A stretch of DNA of 64,000 nucleotides from Nitrospirae bacterium MYbin3 (GCA_002753335.1 PEAD01000006.1:61345-125344), one strand, 5' to 3'; counted from the first letter of the stretch, positions 1-9,120 are shown. The notes: a model not told the origin generated them from the letters alone. Translations and numbers: made by a program.

Positions 1-701
1 ACATCCGCCATTCTGCCGTCTGTAAGCCTTGACAGTTCTTCTTCAAGTCCGGTTTTAGAGACATCTATCGCATGGTCAGCGCCGAATTCCAGAGCTTTTT
101 TAATCCTGAAAGAAACCATATCCGCGCCGATTACCTTTCCTGCCCCGAATTCCTTAGCGAGCAGCACATGCAGTTGTCCCATCACACCAAGCCCGATAAC
201 AAGCACTGTGTCGCCTTTTTTTATCCTTGAGCGTTTCAATGATTTAACAACACATGCGGTTGGTTCGATTAAAGAAGCGTCTTCAAAGCTCACGCCATCA
301 GGCAGGACAAACGTGTCGTTGAGCAAATTGATTTCAGGAACCAGTATATATTCGGATACGCCTCCGGGACTTATCTTCGTGCTGCGCCAGGTATCGCACT
401 GAACATGGTCGCCGCGCTCGCAGCAGCGGCATTCCATACACGGCGCGTGATGGTGTATGAACACCCGGTCTCCGACTTTAAAACGCCCTTTTTGAATATC
501 GCTTCCGAGCGCAACAATCTCACCCGCAGGCTCATGCCCTATCACAAGCGGCGCCTTCTTTTCGATGTACCACGGCATCACATCGCCGGAGCATATTCCG
601 CAGGCCTTGGTTTTTACGAGAGCGTCGCGCGGCCCCAAATCAGGAATAGGAACATCCTCGATTCTTATGTCGGTAAAACTATAAAGCCTTGCAGCCTTCA
701 T
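1..701 (-). CDS. Zinc-dependent alcohol dehydrogenase, N-terminal part (runs off window)
   Basis: Partial MDR-family dehydrogenase; the 233 codons seen begin with ATG at 701 and run off the left edge. Visible residues: catalytic zinc ligand C37 in CGICSGD, the GHE motif (G55-H56-E57), structural zinc ligands C88, C91, C94 and C102, and a Rossmann GLGVMGQLHVL motif. The family oxidises alcohols or polyols with NAD(P); the substrate cannot be told. The start codon overlaps the stop of the DsbD-like gene as ATGA, so it is the last visible gene of a translationally coupled operon. It is a diverged paralogue of the dehydrogenase at 1954-2979. Confidence 0.9.
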   Translation of the reverse strand, partial: MKAARLYSFTDIRIEDVPIPDLGPRDALVKTKACGICSGDVMPWYIEKKAPLVIGHEPAGEIVALGSDIQKGRFKVGDRVFIHHHAPCMECRCCERGDHVQCDTWRSTKISPGGVSEYILVPEINLLNDTFVLPDGVSFEDASLIEPTACVVKSLKRSRIKKGDTVLVIGLGVMGQLHVLLAKEFGAGKVIGADMVSFRIKKALEFGADHAIDVSKTGLEEELSRLTDGRMAD

Positions 702-1957
702 TTCCTGACCAATTTTGTTATGAGCACAATCAGCCAAGCCGCTGCGAGAGAGAGGGCGATCAGACTGACGCTCACAATGATATTGTTAAAAAGCGACGGG
801 TCTATAAGAAGCACCGCACCTAGACAGAGCATCATAAGGCCCGACACGAGCTTAAGCACCTGTCCCTGCCATTCAGTAAGCTTTCGCTTTCCGAGAGTCA
901 TCGTGAATACAAGAACTATCGATGCAAGCGGTATTACATAGATGACATTGTAGAGCGCCAGATAAAAATAGTATTGAAGCGTTGTAAGTCCATGAAGCGT
1001 CAGCACCCTCGTAAAGACCATCGGGAACCCGGCTGTGCAGAAGAGTTCGTATGTGTTTGCGGCTGTCGCCAGAACAATAGTACCGAACAGCATCGACGCT
1101 GTTGAAGAGGCTTTTAGCAGCCCTCTCATGCGTTCGAAAAGCTTCGGTTTTGCGCTGTCCGGTATCGAGAGAGAAACACCCTTTGCGAAAAAGAAAAAGT
1201 CCTTTATGTTGATTGCCGCTATCACAAGAGCCACCACTCCGGCTCCTACCGTAACCATTTTCACTTCTCCCATGTATAGAAAGAAGTTAAGCCAAGCCGC
1301 CATAAATATGAAATAGATAAAGCCCGAAAAGAAAACGAAGACACCGCCGATTATCAGCATCCTGCTGCGCGTCTTTGCATGAACAAGAATTCCAAGCAGA
1401 GTGAACAGCACAAAAAATGCGCAGGGGTTGAAGCTGTCGAGCCCGCCTAAAATAACGGTCAAGACAGGCAATGCCATCTTTGAAGCGTCAACCTCGCCCA
1501 TGCCCGGAACATTCACTTTTGTGGACTGCTCGGCGGCGGGGCGTTCGAAAGGTGTTTTCAGTTTTTGAAGAGGGTCCGGGCAGCCTTTTTTAATGCAGGC
1601 CTTTATTTTGCTCTCTATCTCTCTACCGCTCGTTTCATCGGAAATATATCCTATGACCGGCGCATAATCACCTATAAACGTTGCCGGAATCCCCGAAACT
1701 TTCACGCCGTATGCCTCGGCAACCTCGGACAGAAGTTTGGCATTTTCTTTGTCTTTCCATATCTCGAAATAAACCACCTCAATTTCTGGGTACATGGCGG
1801 ACATCCTTACGAGGAAAGGCTTTTCTTCAGTGCAGTGGGGGCACCCCTCACCATAGAAAAAGACAACCTTCACCTTATTGTCTGCAGCATACGAATATCC
1901 AAAAATCAAAAAACTAAAAACAAAAACCAAAAGCATTACTGTTTTTTTAATTTTCAT
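698..1957 (-). CDS. DsbD/CcdA-like transmembrane thiol-disulfide protein with N-terminal thioredoxin-like domain
   Basis: 419 residues. A signal peptide (about 1-24) is followed by a thioredoxin-like periplasmic domain with CPHC at 39-42. A hydrophobic domain of about six helices follows, with a Cys in SFNPCAFF and another in YELFCTAGFP, the arrangement expected for the paired membrane cysteines of CcdA/DsbD proteins. The family moves reducing equivalents across the membrane to periplasmic thiols, for example for cytochrome c maturation. The domain order (thioredoxin first, then membrane core) differs from classical DsbD. It sits between two alcohol dehydrogenase genes with ATGA overlaps on both sides; the functional link is not obvious. 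The substrate is unknown. Confidence 0.85.
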   Translation of the reverse strand: MKIKKTVMLLVFVFSFLIFGYSYAADNKVKVVFFYGEGCPHCTEEKPFLVRMSAMYPEIEVVYFEIWKDKENAKLLSEVAEAYGVKVSGIPATFIGDYAPVIGYISDETSGREIESKIKACIKKGCPDPLQKLKTPFERPAAEQSTKVNVPGMGEVDASKMALPVLTVILGGLDSFNPCAFFVLFTLLGILVHAKTRSRMLIIGGVFVFFSGFIYFIFMAAWLNFFLYMGEVKMVTVGAGVVALVIAAINIKDFFFFAKGVSLSIPDSAKPKLFERMRGLLKASSTASMLFGTIVLATAANTYELFCTAGFPMVFTRVLTLHGLTTLQYYFYLALYNVIYVIPLASIVLVFTMTLGKRKLTEWQGQVLKLVSGLMMLCLGAVLLIDPSLFNNIIVSVSLIALSLAAAWLIVLITKLVRK

Positions 1958-2979
1958 ATCGCATTCTCCGGTTCTATAATAAACTTCAGGCCGTCGCCTT
2001 CGCCGAGCCTATGCAATGCAACCGGCAGTTCACGCAAGGCGTATGAGCCGCTTATCAGCCGCTTTACAGGCAACCCTGCACACAGAATCGAAAAAGCCTC
2101 TTTAACATCAGACGGACTAAAATGAAATACACCCTTAACGGTCATCTCATCATAATGGAGCCTGTGCGTGTCAAAACTTGCAGAGGTTCCGCCTTTCACT
2201 CCTCCGAAAAGCACGACGGTACCGCCTCTTCGGGAAAAGTTTAGGGAGCTTTCCCAAACCGACAACTGGCCTGTGCACTCAAAGACATAGTCCATACCAA
2301 GACCTTTGGTGAATTCTTTGACAGCACTATCAAGCCCGTTTGCCTCGACCGCCGAATCAGCTCCTAAGCCCAAGGCAAAATCGAGCCGGGGCCTGCTCCT
2401 TCCCGATACCATAACCCTTGCCCCCTTGCTCTTTGCCATCAACAGATGCAGCAGGCCTATAGGTCCTGTCCCTATAATTAACACCGTATCTTCTTTTTTG
2501 ATTTTAAGGCCTGCCATTCCATGAACCACGCAGGCGAGCGGCTCCAGAAAAGCTGCCTCCTGAAAGGTTAATCTTGACGGCTTTTTAAAAAAATTCTGCC
2601 TAGCTATGTGTTCAGGAATAACCAGATACTCGGCATAAGATCCTAAAACCTTTGTGCTCATTATGTTTTCGCAGAGGTTATAAAATTTTCTCAGACAATA
2701 CGGACAGTGCAGGCAGGGCGCGCTGTGCACCCCCATAACTTCATCGCCCTCCTTAAACTTTTTAATGCCCTTTCCTGTTTTTGCGATTATGCCCGAAAAC
2801 TCATGCCCGAAGCGGCCGGGCATCGGGATCATCGGATGGCCGCGCTGAAACGCTTTGAGGTCAGTGCCGCAGGTAAGCGCAGCCTTAATCTTGACAACAA
2901 CCTCTCCTTTAGCCGGTTCAGCCACAGGAACTTCTCTGAATTCGATTTTGCCGGGTTCAGCAAGATATGCCGCTATCAT
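1954..2979 (-). CDS. Zinc-dependent alcohol/sorbitol-type dehydrogenase
   Basis: 341 residues, full length for the medium-chain dehydrogenase family. C37 (CGTD), GHE at 58-60 and structural zinc ligands C89, C92, C95 and C103 are all present, followed by a Rossmann fold with GTGPIGLLHL. It is related to L-threonine, sorbitol and other polyol dehydrogenases, but the substrate cannot be assigned. The start overlaps the stop of the upstream small membrane protein (ATGA) and its own stop overlaps the start of the DsbD-like gene. It probably shares one mRNA with the partial dehydrogenase at 1-701. Confidence 0.9.
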   Translation of the reverse strand: MIAAYLAEPGKIEFREVPVAEPAKGEVVVKIKAALTCGTDLKAFQRGHPMIPMPGRFGHEFSGIIAKTGKGIKKFKEGDEVMGVHSAPCLHCPYCLRKFYNLCENIMSTKVLGSYAEYLVIPEHIARQNFFKKPSRLTFQEAAFLEPLACVVHGMAGLKIKKEDTVLIIGTGPIGLLHLLMAKSKGARVMVSGRSRPRLDFALGLGADSAVEANGLDSAVKEFTKGLGMDYVFECTGQLSVWESSLNFSRRGGTVVLFGGVKGGTSASFDTHRLHYDEMTVKGVFHFSPSDVKEAFSILCAGLPVKRLISGSYALRELPVALHRLGEGDGLKFIIEPENAI

Positions 2980-3212
2980 GAGCCAAACTCTATCTTGCCG
3001 CCGATGAACTGTCCGGCTATCGAAATTAGTATAAAAATCGGTATTAGCCTATAATCAACCTCAAGCGTAAGCCTGATGATAATCACCAGCGGAACAGGAA
3101 TATGAACACAGAGCCACCATAGCAAAGAAAATTTTTTTGAATGGTTTCTGATGTATCCAAAAGGTATATTCAACACAAAAGCCAGCAGCGTTATTTCAAG
3201 AACACTGAACAT
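2976..3212 (-). CDS. Small membrane protein, unknown function
   Basis: 78 residues with two or three predicted membrane segments (about 2-18, 27-46 and 53-72), one containing LLWWLCVHIPVPLVIIIRL. I do not recognise a named family. Its stop overlaps the start of the next dehydrogenase as ATGA, so it is the first gene of the minus-strand operon and is probably translated with it. The 108-base gap to the divergent nfeD-like gene should contain its promoter. Confidence 0.65.
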   Translation of the reverse strand: MFSVLEITLLAFVLNIPFGYIRNHSKKFSLLWWLCVHIPVPLVIIIRLTLEVDYRLIPIFILISIAGQFIGGKIEFGS

Positions 3213-3306
3213 GCTGAAAATTATAGTTCAAGCAGAGCCAATGAGGCAAACGCAGCTCAGGGCAAACATGCCTATGCTGAAGGACTGCTTAGCCATTAAG
3301 GCCGTA

Positions 3307-3315
3307 TGCTATAAT
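3307..3315 (+). promoter_or_regulatory. Extended -10 promoter placing transcription start at the nfeD-like ATG
   Basis: TGCTATAAT is a perfect extended -10 box whose last base is only 5 nt before the ATG at 3321. Transcription would start at or within a base or two of the start codon, giving a leaderless mRNA. No Shine-Dalgarno sequence precedes the ATG and the -35 region is weak. Confidence 0.55.
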
Positions 3316-3320
3316 TTCTT

Positions 3321-4628
3321 ATGATAAGGTTTCGTTATTTCACCGCCTCTATTTTGCTGTTGCTTCTCATGATTATATCCCTGTTTTGGTTCTCAAACCA
3401 TGCGGAAGCAGCTGAAGTCCTTCACATTCAGGTTTCGGGAGTGATAAACCCTGTATCTGCCGAGTTTATCGGCAAAGCGGTAAAAGATGCGGGTGAGATG
3501 AACGCCGCCTGTCTTCTTATTGAACTCGACACGCCCGGAGGCCTTGATACCTCTATGAGGAGCATAGTAAAAGATATCGCGGCATCCAGAGTTCCGGTCA
3601 TTGTTTTTGTCTCGCCCCGCGGCGCTCGGGCCGCTTCTGCCGGAGTCTTTATAACCATGTCGGCGCATGTGGCGGCAATGTCTCCGGGAACTAATATAGG
3701 CGCGGCTCATCCTGTTTCTGTGGGCGGCAAGATGGACAATGTGACCTCCGAAAAAGCTACCAATGATTCGGCCGCATATATTAAAACAATAGCTCAACAG
3801 TCAGGACGAAATGATAAGTGGGCCGAAGATTCTGTGCGGAACAGCGTATCTGTGACCGAAATGGATGCTGTGAAATTGCGGGTGGTTGACCTTGTGGCGA
3901 ACGATGTCCAATCCCTTTTAAATGCGGTTGACGGAAGAGCTGTACAAACAGCTGCGGGTGAAACTGTTCTTAAAACCGCAAACGCAAAAACAATCAAACG
4001 TGAGATGGGGCTTAGAAGCAGGGTTCTCGACATAATCAGCAATCCCAATGTGGCTTATATCCTTATGCTGCTCGGCTTTTACGGGCTTTTTTTCGAGTTG
4101 ACGAATCCGGGTGTTGTGGCGCCGGGGGTGATCGGGGCCATCTGTCTTATACTGGCCTTTTATTCATTCCAGACCCTGCCGGTCAATTATGCGGGGCTGC
4201 TGCTTATTATCGTAGGGATAGTGCTTTTCATATTGGAGGTCAAGGTTACCTCGTACGGCATGCTTACCGTAGGAGGCGTCTTCTCTTTAGTCCTCGGCTC
4301 GATGATGCTTTTCGATTCTCCTCTGCCGTTTTTCAAGGTCTCGGTTTCGCTTATCCTGCCGACCGCACTCTTTACCGCAATGTTCTTCTTTTTAACCTTC
4401 AGGCTTGCGTACAAGGCATACAAAACAAAGCCTGCCACAGGACAGGAAGGGCTTGTCGGCCTTGAAGGAACAGCTAAAACAGATATCAACGACCACGACG
4501 GGATGGTTATGGTTCATGGCGAACTATGGTCAGCTTACTCTAATGAGCCGATCAGCAAAAATGAAAATGTAATTGTAGAAGAGGTCAGAGGACTCAAGGT
4601 TAAAATCAGGAAGATAAACCTTGTTTAA
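3321..4628 (+). CDS. NfeD-type membrane-bound ClpP-class serine protease
   Basis: 435 residues. Signal peptide or anchor at 1-30, then a ClpP-like (SppA/PH1510-type) serine protease domain at about 32-215 with a DTPGG loop, the nucleophile Ser106 in RAASAG and the likely general-base Lys145 in EKATND. Four or five membrane helices (about 245-370) and a C-terminal NfeD OB-fold domain (about 375-435) follow. Members with this layout cleave hydrophobic segments of membrane proteins such as stomatins and work in membrane quality control. No stomatin/SPFH partner is adjacent. The stop overlaps the TTG start of the following gene by 8 nt. Confidence 0.92.
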   Translation: MIRFRYFTASILLLLLMIISLFWFSNHAEAAEVLHIQVSGVINPVSAEFIGKAVKDAGEMNAACLLIELDTPGGLDTSMRSIVKDIAASRVPVIVFVSPRGARAASAGVFITMSAHVAAMSPGTNIGAAHPVSVGGKMDNVTSEKATNDSAAYIKTIAQQSGRNDKWAEDSVRNSVSVTEMDAVKLRVVDLVANDVQSLLNAVDGRAVQTAAGETVLKTANAKTIKREMGLRSRVLDIISNPNVAYILMLLGFYGLFFELTNPGVVAPGVIGAICLILAFYSFQTLPVNYAGLLLIIVGIVLFILEVKVTSYGMLTVGGVFSLVLGSMMLFDSPLPFFKVSVSLILPTALFTAMFFFLTFRLAYKAYKTKPATGQEGLVGLEGTAKTDINDHDGMVMVHGELWSAYSNEPISKNENVIVEEVRGLKVKIRKINLV

Positions 4629-6222
4629 AACTACCGAAACCCTTATTGGTGCATTGTTAATCATATTTATCGCTGCCTTCACCCTCCCCTCCTTTGGATC
4701 CGAGAAAAAACCTAAACAAATACTAGCAGACAGATACATCGCTGTTTTTGATCTCGCTGCCGTGGGTGTTGAAAAAAGAATAGCCCGCCAGCTGACAGAA
4801 AACCTCAGGAGAGATCTCGTCTTATCAAATAGATACAAAGTCCTTAATCGCTCCAGCATGAATAAAATAATTGAAGAGCAAAAGTTCAAAACATCCGGAT
4901 GCGCTGCCGGTGCTTGTATGATTGAGGCTGGGCGCATATTAGGCGTTCGCACTATTGTGACGGGGTCCGTAAGCATCGGCAAAAATGCCTATACCATCAA
5001 GCTTTCGCTTATAAACACAGAAACAGGCAAGCTTGATATGGCCTATGAAGGCAGGTGCGAATGCGGTGTTGACGAGCTTTTGAAATCAACAAAAAAGCTT
5101 GTAGCCAAGATGCTCGACGAGACGCCTCAGATATATGAAGAACCCGAGAAGGTCGTTAAGGTGTGGCTGGCGATGAAAAACGGCACCAAGGCAGAAATGA
5201 TTTTCAACGGATTCAACACCAAATGCGGGGGATACAAAGACGGCGGCATACGTTATGCGACAAAAGAAAAAACAGTAGACCTGCCGTGGAAAGAGATTAA
5301 ATACATAATCCCTGCATCCGGCAAAGGAATGCTTACAAACGACAATGAGTTTCAAACTGACTCATTAAAGCCATCACACTGCACCGATGCCGTTATTATT
5401 GAAAAGACTATCAGAAAAATAACTGTTCAGGGGCATGAAAAAGATGTGCATGAAGATATACGGGCATCCATAAGCGACATTAGAATAATAGCGTTTGCCC
5501 AAGAATGGCTGGAAGACGCCATAAAAAAAGAGCAGCAAGAAACAGAAAAACTTGCGGGTGAATTCGTGTTTGTCAGAGGTGGATGCTTTCAGATGGGAGA
5601 TACCTTTGGGGATGGAGACAATGATGAAAAACCTGCGCATGAGGTATGCGTGGATGATTTTCATATCGGCAAGTATGAAGTAACGCAGGGACAGTGGAAA
5701 GCGGTGATGGGCGTTAACCCCTCATATTTCAAAAATTGCGGAGACAGCTGCCCCATCGAGCAGGTCAGCTGGAACGATACTCAGGAATTCATACGAAAGC
5801 TCAACGAGAAAAGCGGAGACGACAACTATAGACTGCCGACAGAGGCCGAATGGGAATACGCAGCCCGAAGCGGCGGCCGACCTGAGAAATATTCAGGAGG
5901 CAGCGACATAGAGAGTGTGGCGTGGTACTCATACAACTCAGGAAACAAAACATACCCCGTAGGGATAAAGCTGCCGAACGGACTCGGGATATATGACATG
6001 ACCGGCAATGTATTAGAGTGGTGCCAGGATTGGTACAGTGAAAACTACTACAGCGAAAGCCTGAGAAACAATCCAACAGGACCAAGCACCGGACAATCCC
6101 GCATTCTTCGCGGAGGTTCATGGGGCTTTAATGCAAGGACTTCGCGCACAACATTCCGCCACTGGCATCTGCCCACATACGGCTACTTTGTCGGCTTTCG
6201 CCTTGCCAAACCTTCTAAATGA
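4621..6222 (+). CDS. CsgG-like domain fused to formylglycine-generating-enzyme-like (SUMF1) domain
   Basis: 533 residues from a TTG start overlapping the nfeD-like stop. Signal peptide about 1-26. Residues about 35-165 resemble the CsgG/TolB-N-type fold that senses or assembles at the envelope (AVFDLAAVGVEKRIARQL, then LGVRTIVTGSV). A middle linker of unknown fold follows, then an FGE-sulfatase domain at about 314-531 with GGCFQMGD, YEVTQGQWKAVMG, RLPTEAEWEYAAR, GNVLEWCQDW and RGGSWG. Such domains in secreted bacterial proteins are often non-catalytic lectin-like or binding modules; a formylglycine-forming role is not implied. Its last 40 nt overlap the 3' end of rimO on the opposite strand. 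Confidence 0.8.
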   Translation: MFKTTETLIGALLIIFIAAFTLPSFGSEKKPKQILADRYIAVFDLAAVGVEKRIARQLTENLRRDLVLSNRYKVLNRSSMNKIIEEQKFKTSGCAAGACMIEAGRILGVRTIVTGSVSIGKNAYTIKLSLINTETGKLDMAYEGRCECGVDELLKSTKKLVAKMLDETPQIYEEPEKVVKVWLAMKNGTKAEMIFNGFNTKCGGYKDGGIRYATKEKTVDLPWKEIKYIIPASGKGMLTNDNEFQTDSLKPSHCTDAVIIEKTIRKITVQGHEKDVHEDIRASISDIRIIAFAQEWLEDAIKKEQQETEKLAGEFVFVRGGCFQMGDTFGDGDNDEKPAHEVCVDDFHIGKYEVTQGQWKAVMGVNPSYFKNCGDSCPIEQVSWNDTQEFIRKLNEKSGDDNYRLPTEAEWEYAARSGGRPEKYSGGSDIESVAWYSYNSGNKTYPVGIKLPNGLGIYDMTGNVLEWCQDWYSENYYSESLRNNPTGPSTGQSRILRGGSWGFNARTSRTTFRHWHLPTYGYFVGFRLAKPSK

Positions 6223-7502
6223 ACAAGCCTGCCCTTTAGGTCATAGTCGTAAGCCTCGGTTATTTCTATGTCAACTATCGAGGCTGGTTTCAACCGACGC
6301 CCCGGTTTTTCTATTATGACCAAACCATCTATTTCGGGTGCGTGAGAGTAAAGCCTAGCCAGGGCCACTTCCCCGTCAACTTCGTCAACTATCGCCCTGC
6401 AGGTTCTCCCTACCAGCTCTTTGTTCTTTTCGAGCGATATAACAGCCTGACGGGTCATTATCTCATCGAGCCTTCTGTCTTTTATTTTCTCGGGGACATT
6501 GGGCGCCAACTTTGCTGCCGGTGTCCCGTCTTCCTTTGAGTATTTAAAAACTCCAAGCCTGTCGAATCTCAGCTCTTCTATGAAGTCAACCAGTCCGTTA
6601 AAATCGTCCTCCGTCTCGCCCGGAAAACCTACAATAAAGGTGGTTCTCAGTGCAACGCCCGGAATAATCTTTCTGATTCTGCGCATCAGCTTCAGATAAT
6701 CTTTTCTTGTGCCCCTGCGGCCCATAAGCCTGAGCATCTTGTCCTCGGAATGCTGAAGCGGTATGTCCAGATAGTTCTGGATTTTGTCCGATGCGGCTAT
6801 TAACTGCAAAAGCTCATCGGTTATCTCTGTCGGATAGAGGTATAGCAGTCTGATATAGAAATCACCCTTTATCGAGATCAGGTCCTTAAGAAGTTCAACG
6901 AGGCCATAGTTTTTCAGCTCTTTACCGAAATTCGTTATATCCTGTGCAACGAGGATAAGCTCTTTAACCCCGCTTTTTAGATACTCCTCTGCTTCCTGCA
7001 GCACCGCTTCAGGACTGCTGCTTTTGAACCTGCCCCTAATCGCGGGTATAGCACAGAAGGTGCATTTTTTATCACAGCCGTCCGCTATTTTAAGATAGGC
7101 GTATGGCGTAGGATTGACTGTTTTGGCTGATTTGGCAGAAACAGACATTTTTTTATTTCCTGCATTTTTCTTGCAGTATTCTATTATCTGCACGTCTTCG
7201 CCCACGCCGAACATAGCATCTATCTCCGGTATCTCGCTCCGCAATTCATCATTGTATCTCTTTGCGAGACATCCAAACACAACCAGTTTCTGCATGCCTT
7301 TTTTGAGCTTTGATATTCTAATAATTTCTTCGATCGATTCTTCCTTGGCATCTTTTATAAAGCCGCAGGTGTTTACGAGCAGCATATCTGCGGCGTCTTC
7401 ACCACCGGCAAGTTCAAAGCCTTCACCTGCAAAAGCCTTTGCCAAATGTCCTGAGTCAGCCGTGTTTTTCGGACATCCGAGCGTTGTTATATGAATCTTC
7501 AT
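6183..7502 (-). CDS. rimO: Ribosomal protein S12 methylthiotransferase RimO
   Basis: 439 residues, normal family length. An N-terminal UPF0004 domain has cluster ligands C10, C46 and C78, and the radical-SAM domain has C143, C147 and C150 in CDKKCTFC. The C-terminal TRAM domain includes IDGLVIIE. The enzyme adds a methylthio group to the conserved aspartate of ribosomal protein S12, using two 4Fe-4S clusters and SAM. The MTTase family also includes MiaB and MtaB, but the LGCPKNTADS start favours RimO. The start overlaps the upstream methyltransferase stop (ATGA), giving a two-gene RNA/ribosome modification operon. Confidence 0.92.
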   Translation of the reverse strand: MKIHITTLGCPKNTADSGHLAKAFAGEGFELAGGEDAADMLLVNTCGFIKDAKEESIEEIIRISKLKKGMQKLVVFGCLAKRYNDELRSEIPEIDAMFGVGEDVQIIEYCKKNAGNKKMSVSAKSAKTVNPTPYAYLKIADGCDKKCTFCAIPAIRGRFKSSSPEAVLQEAEEYLKSGVKELILVAQDITNFGKELKNYGLVELLKDLISIKGDFYIRLLYLYPTEITDELLQLIAASDKIQNYLDIPLQHSEDKMLRLMGRRGTRKDYLKLMRRIRKIIPGVALRTTFIVGFPGETEDDFNGLVDFIEELRFDRLGVFKYSKEDGTPAAKLAPNVPEKIKDRRLDEIMTRQAVISLEKNKELVGRTCRAIVDEVDGEVALARLYSHAPEIDGLVIIEKPGRRLKPASIVDIEITEAYDYDLKGRLVHLEGLARRKPTK

Positions 7503-8665
7503 GCCTCTGTTTCCTGCCTTGTTTTTCTGCTGCCTGCATAAAGCTCGTACTCAAGCAGCCTGCATTCTATTGCACCGTTGAAAAGCTGAATCTTTCGCTT
7601 GGAGCGCAATCCAACTTTTTTGACCAGTTCAAGATTGCCGGTAAAAATATATCCTGAATAGCCGCCGCATTTCTGCTTGAAAAAATCTCCGATATTTTTG
7701 TATGTAGCTTCAAGCTCTTCTATTTTGCCCATTCTTTCGCCATATTCAGGATTGAGCAGGACAATGCCTCCGCCTTCCGGCACATCTGTTTGCGAAAAAT
7801 CGCAGACCTTAAATTCGATCAGATGTTCCACTCCTGCTGTTGCTGCATTTTTTTTTGCTGCCTCGACAGCTTCTTCCCGAATATCGGTAGCGATGATCCT
7901 GCCTTGCAGATTTTTTTTTGCCGCCTTTCTCGCGTTTGCACGAAGATTATCCCAAAAAGTTTTATCATAGTTTTTAAGATGCATAAAGCCGTAGTTGTTT
8001 CTCAAGATCCCGGGAGCCCTGTTCAGTCCGGCAAGAGCGGCCTCTATCGCAAGGGTCCCGCTGCCGCACATGGGGTTGATCAAATTGCGGCTGCCGTCCC
8101 ATCCGGTGGCCTTGATCACAACCGCAGCGAGCGTTTCCTGCATAGGCGCCTTGAGCGGTATCTTTCTGTACCCTCGCTTTGAAAGAGGATCCCCTGAGGT
8201 GTCGAAATATAGGGAGCAATCGTCGCCTTTCCAATAAATATTTACGACCGTCCTGTCCTGCTCCGGCCCTGAATCAGGCCTCTGCCCAAGCCTTTCCCTT
8301 ATCCTGTCCACTATCGCATCTTTGCATTTTACGTTTGCGAAGCGGGAATCCTTGATGTCAGGATTGTCAACAGTTGAGGTTACGCAGAGATACCCGTCTT
8401 CAGCAATATAATCCTCCCACGCTATCTTTGAAACTTCGCCATAAAGCTCGGCAGCATCCCTTGCGACAAATTTCTTAACAAGATAGAGTACGCGCTGACC
8501 GGTGCAGAGCAGCAGATTGAGCCTCACGGCATCTTCCATCGTCCCCTCTGTAGTTGCACTCGCAACCGTCTCGGCAAGAACAGGAAAGCCAAGCGCACGC
8601 AGCTCCTCCTGCAAATAAAAACCGGCGCCTTTAGCGCAGGTTATCAATATTCTGTTTTTCTGCAT
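7499..8665 (-). CDS. THUMP-domain rRNA N2-guanine methyltransferase (RlmL/RlmK-L N-terminal type)
   Basis: 388 residues. An N-terminal THUMP RNA-binding domain (about 50-160) precedes a Rossmann methyltransferase with the SAM-binding motif NPMCGSGTLAIEAA and the catalytic-loop motif LLNPEYGERMG. The usual tetrapeptide here is NPPY, so the third position is Glu in place of Pro, which is unusual but within the YcbY/RlmL superfamily pattern. Expected substrate is a guanine of 23S rRNA. It lacks the C-terminal RlmK half found in enterobacterial fusions. It overlaps rimO by 4 nt and is preceded by ppnP. Confidence 0.85.
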   Translation of the reverse strand: MQKNRILITCAKGAGFYLQEELRALGFPVLAETVASATTEGTMEDAVRLNLLLCTGQRVLYLVKKFVARDAAELYGEVSKIAWEDYIAEDGYLCVTSTVDNPDIKDSRFANVKCKDAIVDRIRERLGQRPDSGPEQDRTVVNIYWKGDDCSLYFDTSGDPLSKRGYRKIPLKAPMQETLAAVVIKATGWDGSRNLINPMCGSGTLAIEAALAGLNRAPGILRNNYGFMHLKNYDKTFWDNLRANARKAAKKNLQGRIIATDIREEAVEAAKKNAATAGVEHLIEFKVCDFSQTDVPEGGGIVLLNPEYGERMGKIEELEATYKNIGDFFKQKCGGYSGYIFTGNLELVKKVGLRSKRKIQLFNGAIECRLLEYELYAGSRKTRQETEA

Positions 8666-8677
8666 AAAGCGAAACAG

Positions 8678-8992
8678 CTACTTTAAAAAAGAACAGCAGT
8701 AGTCAGCAAGCGATTTTACCTTCATGCTGAATTTTGAGTTTGCAGGAACTTCGAAAGACTCTCCGCCCCTTATGGTCTTAATTCCTGACTGCCCTTCAAT
8801 CGCAACATCAAGCTCGCCAGACATTATCTCCATAAGCTCTTTGTCGGCGGTATTGAACTCATACTCGCCCGGCAGCATCACACCAAGCGTTTTTTTAGAA
8901 CCGTCCTTGAAGACAACCGTTCTGCTTGTGACCTTTCCGTCAAAATAAACATTAGCTTTCTTTACAACATTTACGTCCTGAAATTCTTTCAT
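8678..8992 (-). CDS. ppnP: Pyrimidine/purine nucleoside phosphorylase PpnP
   Basis: A cupin of about 104 residues (DUF1255/PpnP) with the family signatures [29 protein letters not shown] and [13 protein letters not shown]. The family phosphorolyses several nucleosides to a free base and ribose-1-phosphate. I start at the ATG at 8992: GAGGTG lies at the right distance upstream, while the in-frame GTG at 8998 is itself inside that ribosome-binding site. It stands 12 nt upstream of the methyltransferase gene. Confidence 0.9.
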   Translation of the reverse strand: MKEFQDVNVVKKANVYFDGKVTSRTVVFKDGSKKTLGVMLPGEYEFNTADKELMEIMSGELDVAIEGQSGIKTIRGGESFEVPANSKFSMKVKSLADYCCSFLK

Positions 8993-9120
8993 GCTCACCT
9001 CGTAATTTTTTCAAAAAAAATACGGAACCGTTCGAAACCGTTTATATATATTGCGGTTTATATGCTACCAGAAGTCAATGGATTAAGAGTTTTTACGATA
9101 ATATTCTTACTATAGTTGAT

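Noticed and set aside
405..941. Long plus-strand reading frame of 178 codons
   Set aside because: It runs antisense to the dehydrogenase and DsbD-like genes, whose motifs are unambiguous; no ribosome-binding site or family resemblance.
9003..9120. Repeated AACCGTT copies upstream of ppnP as an operator
   Set aside because: Two direct copies and one partial copy are visible but the arrangement is too short and AT-rich to claim a site.
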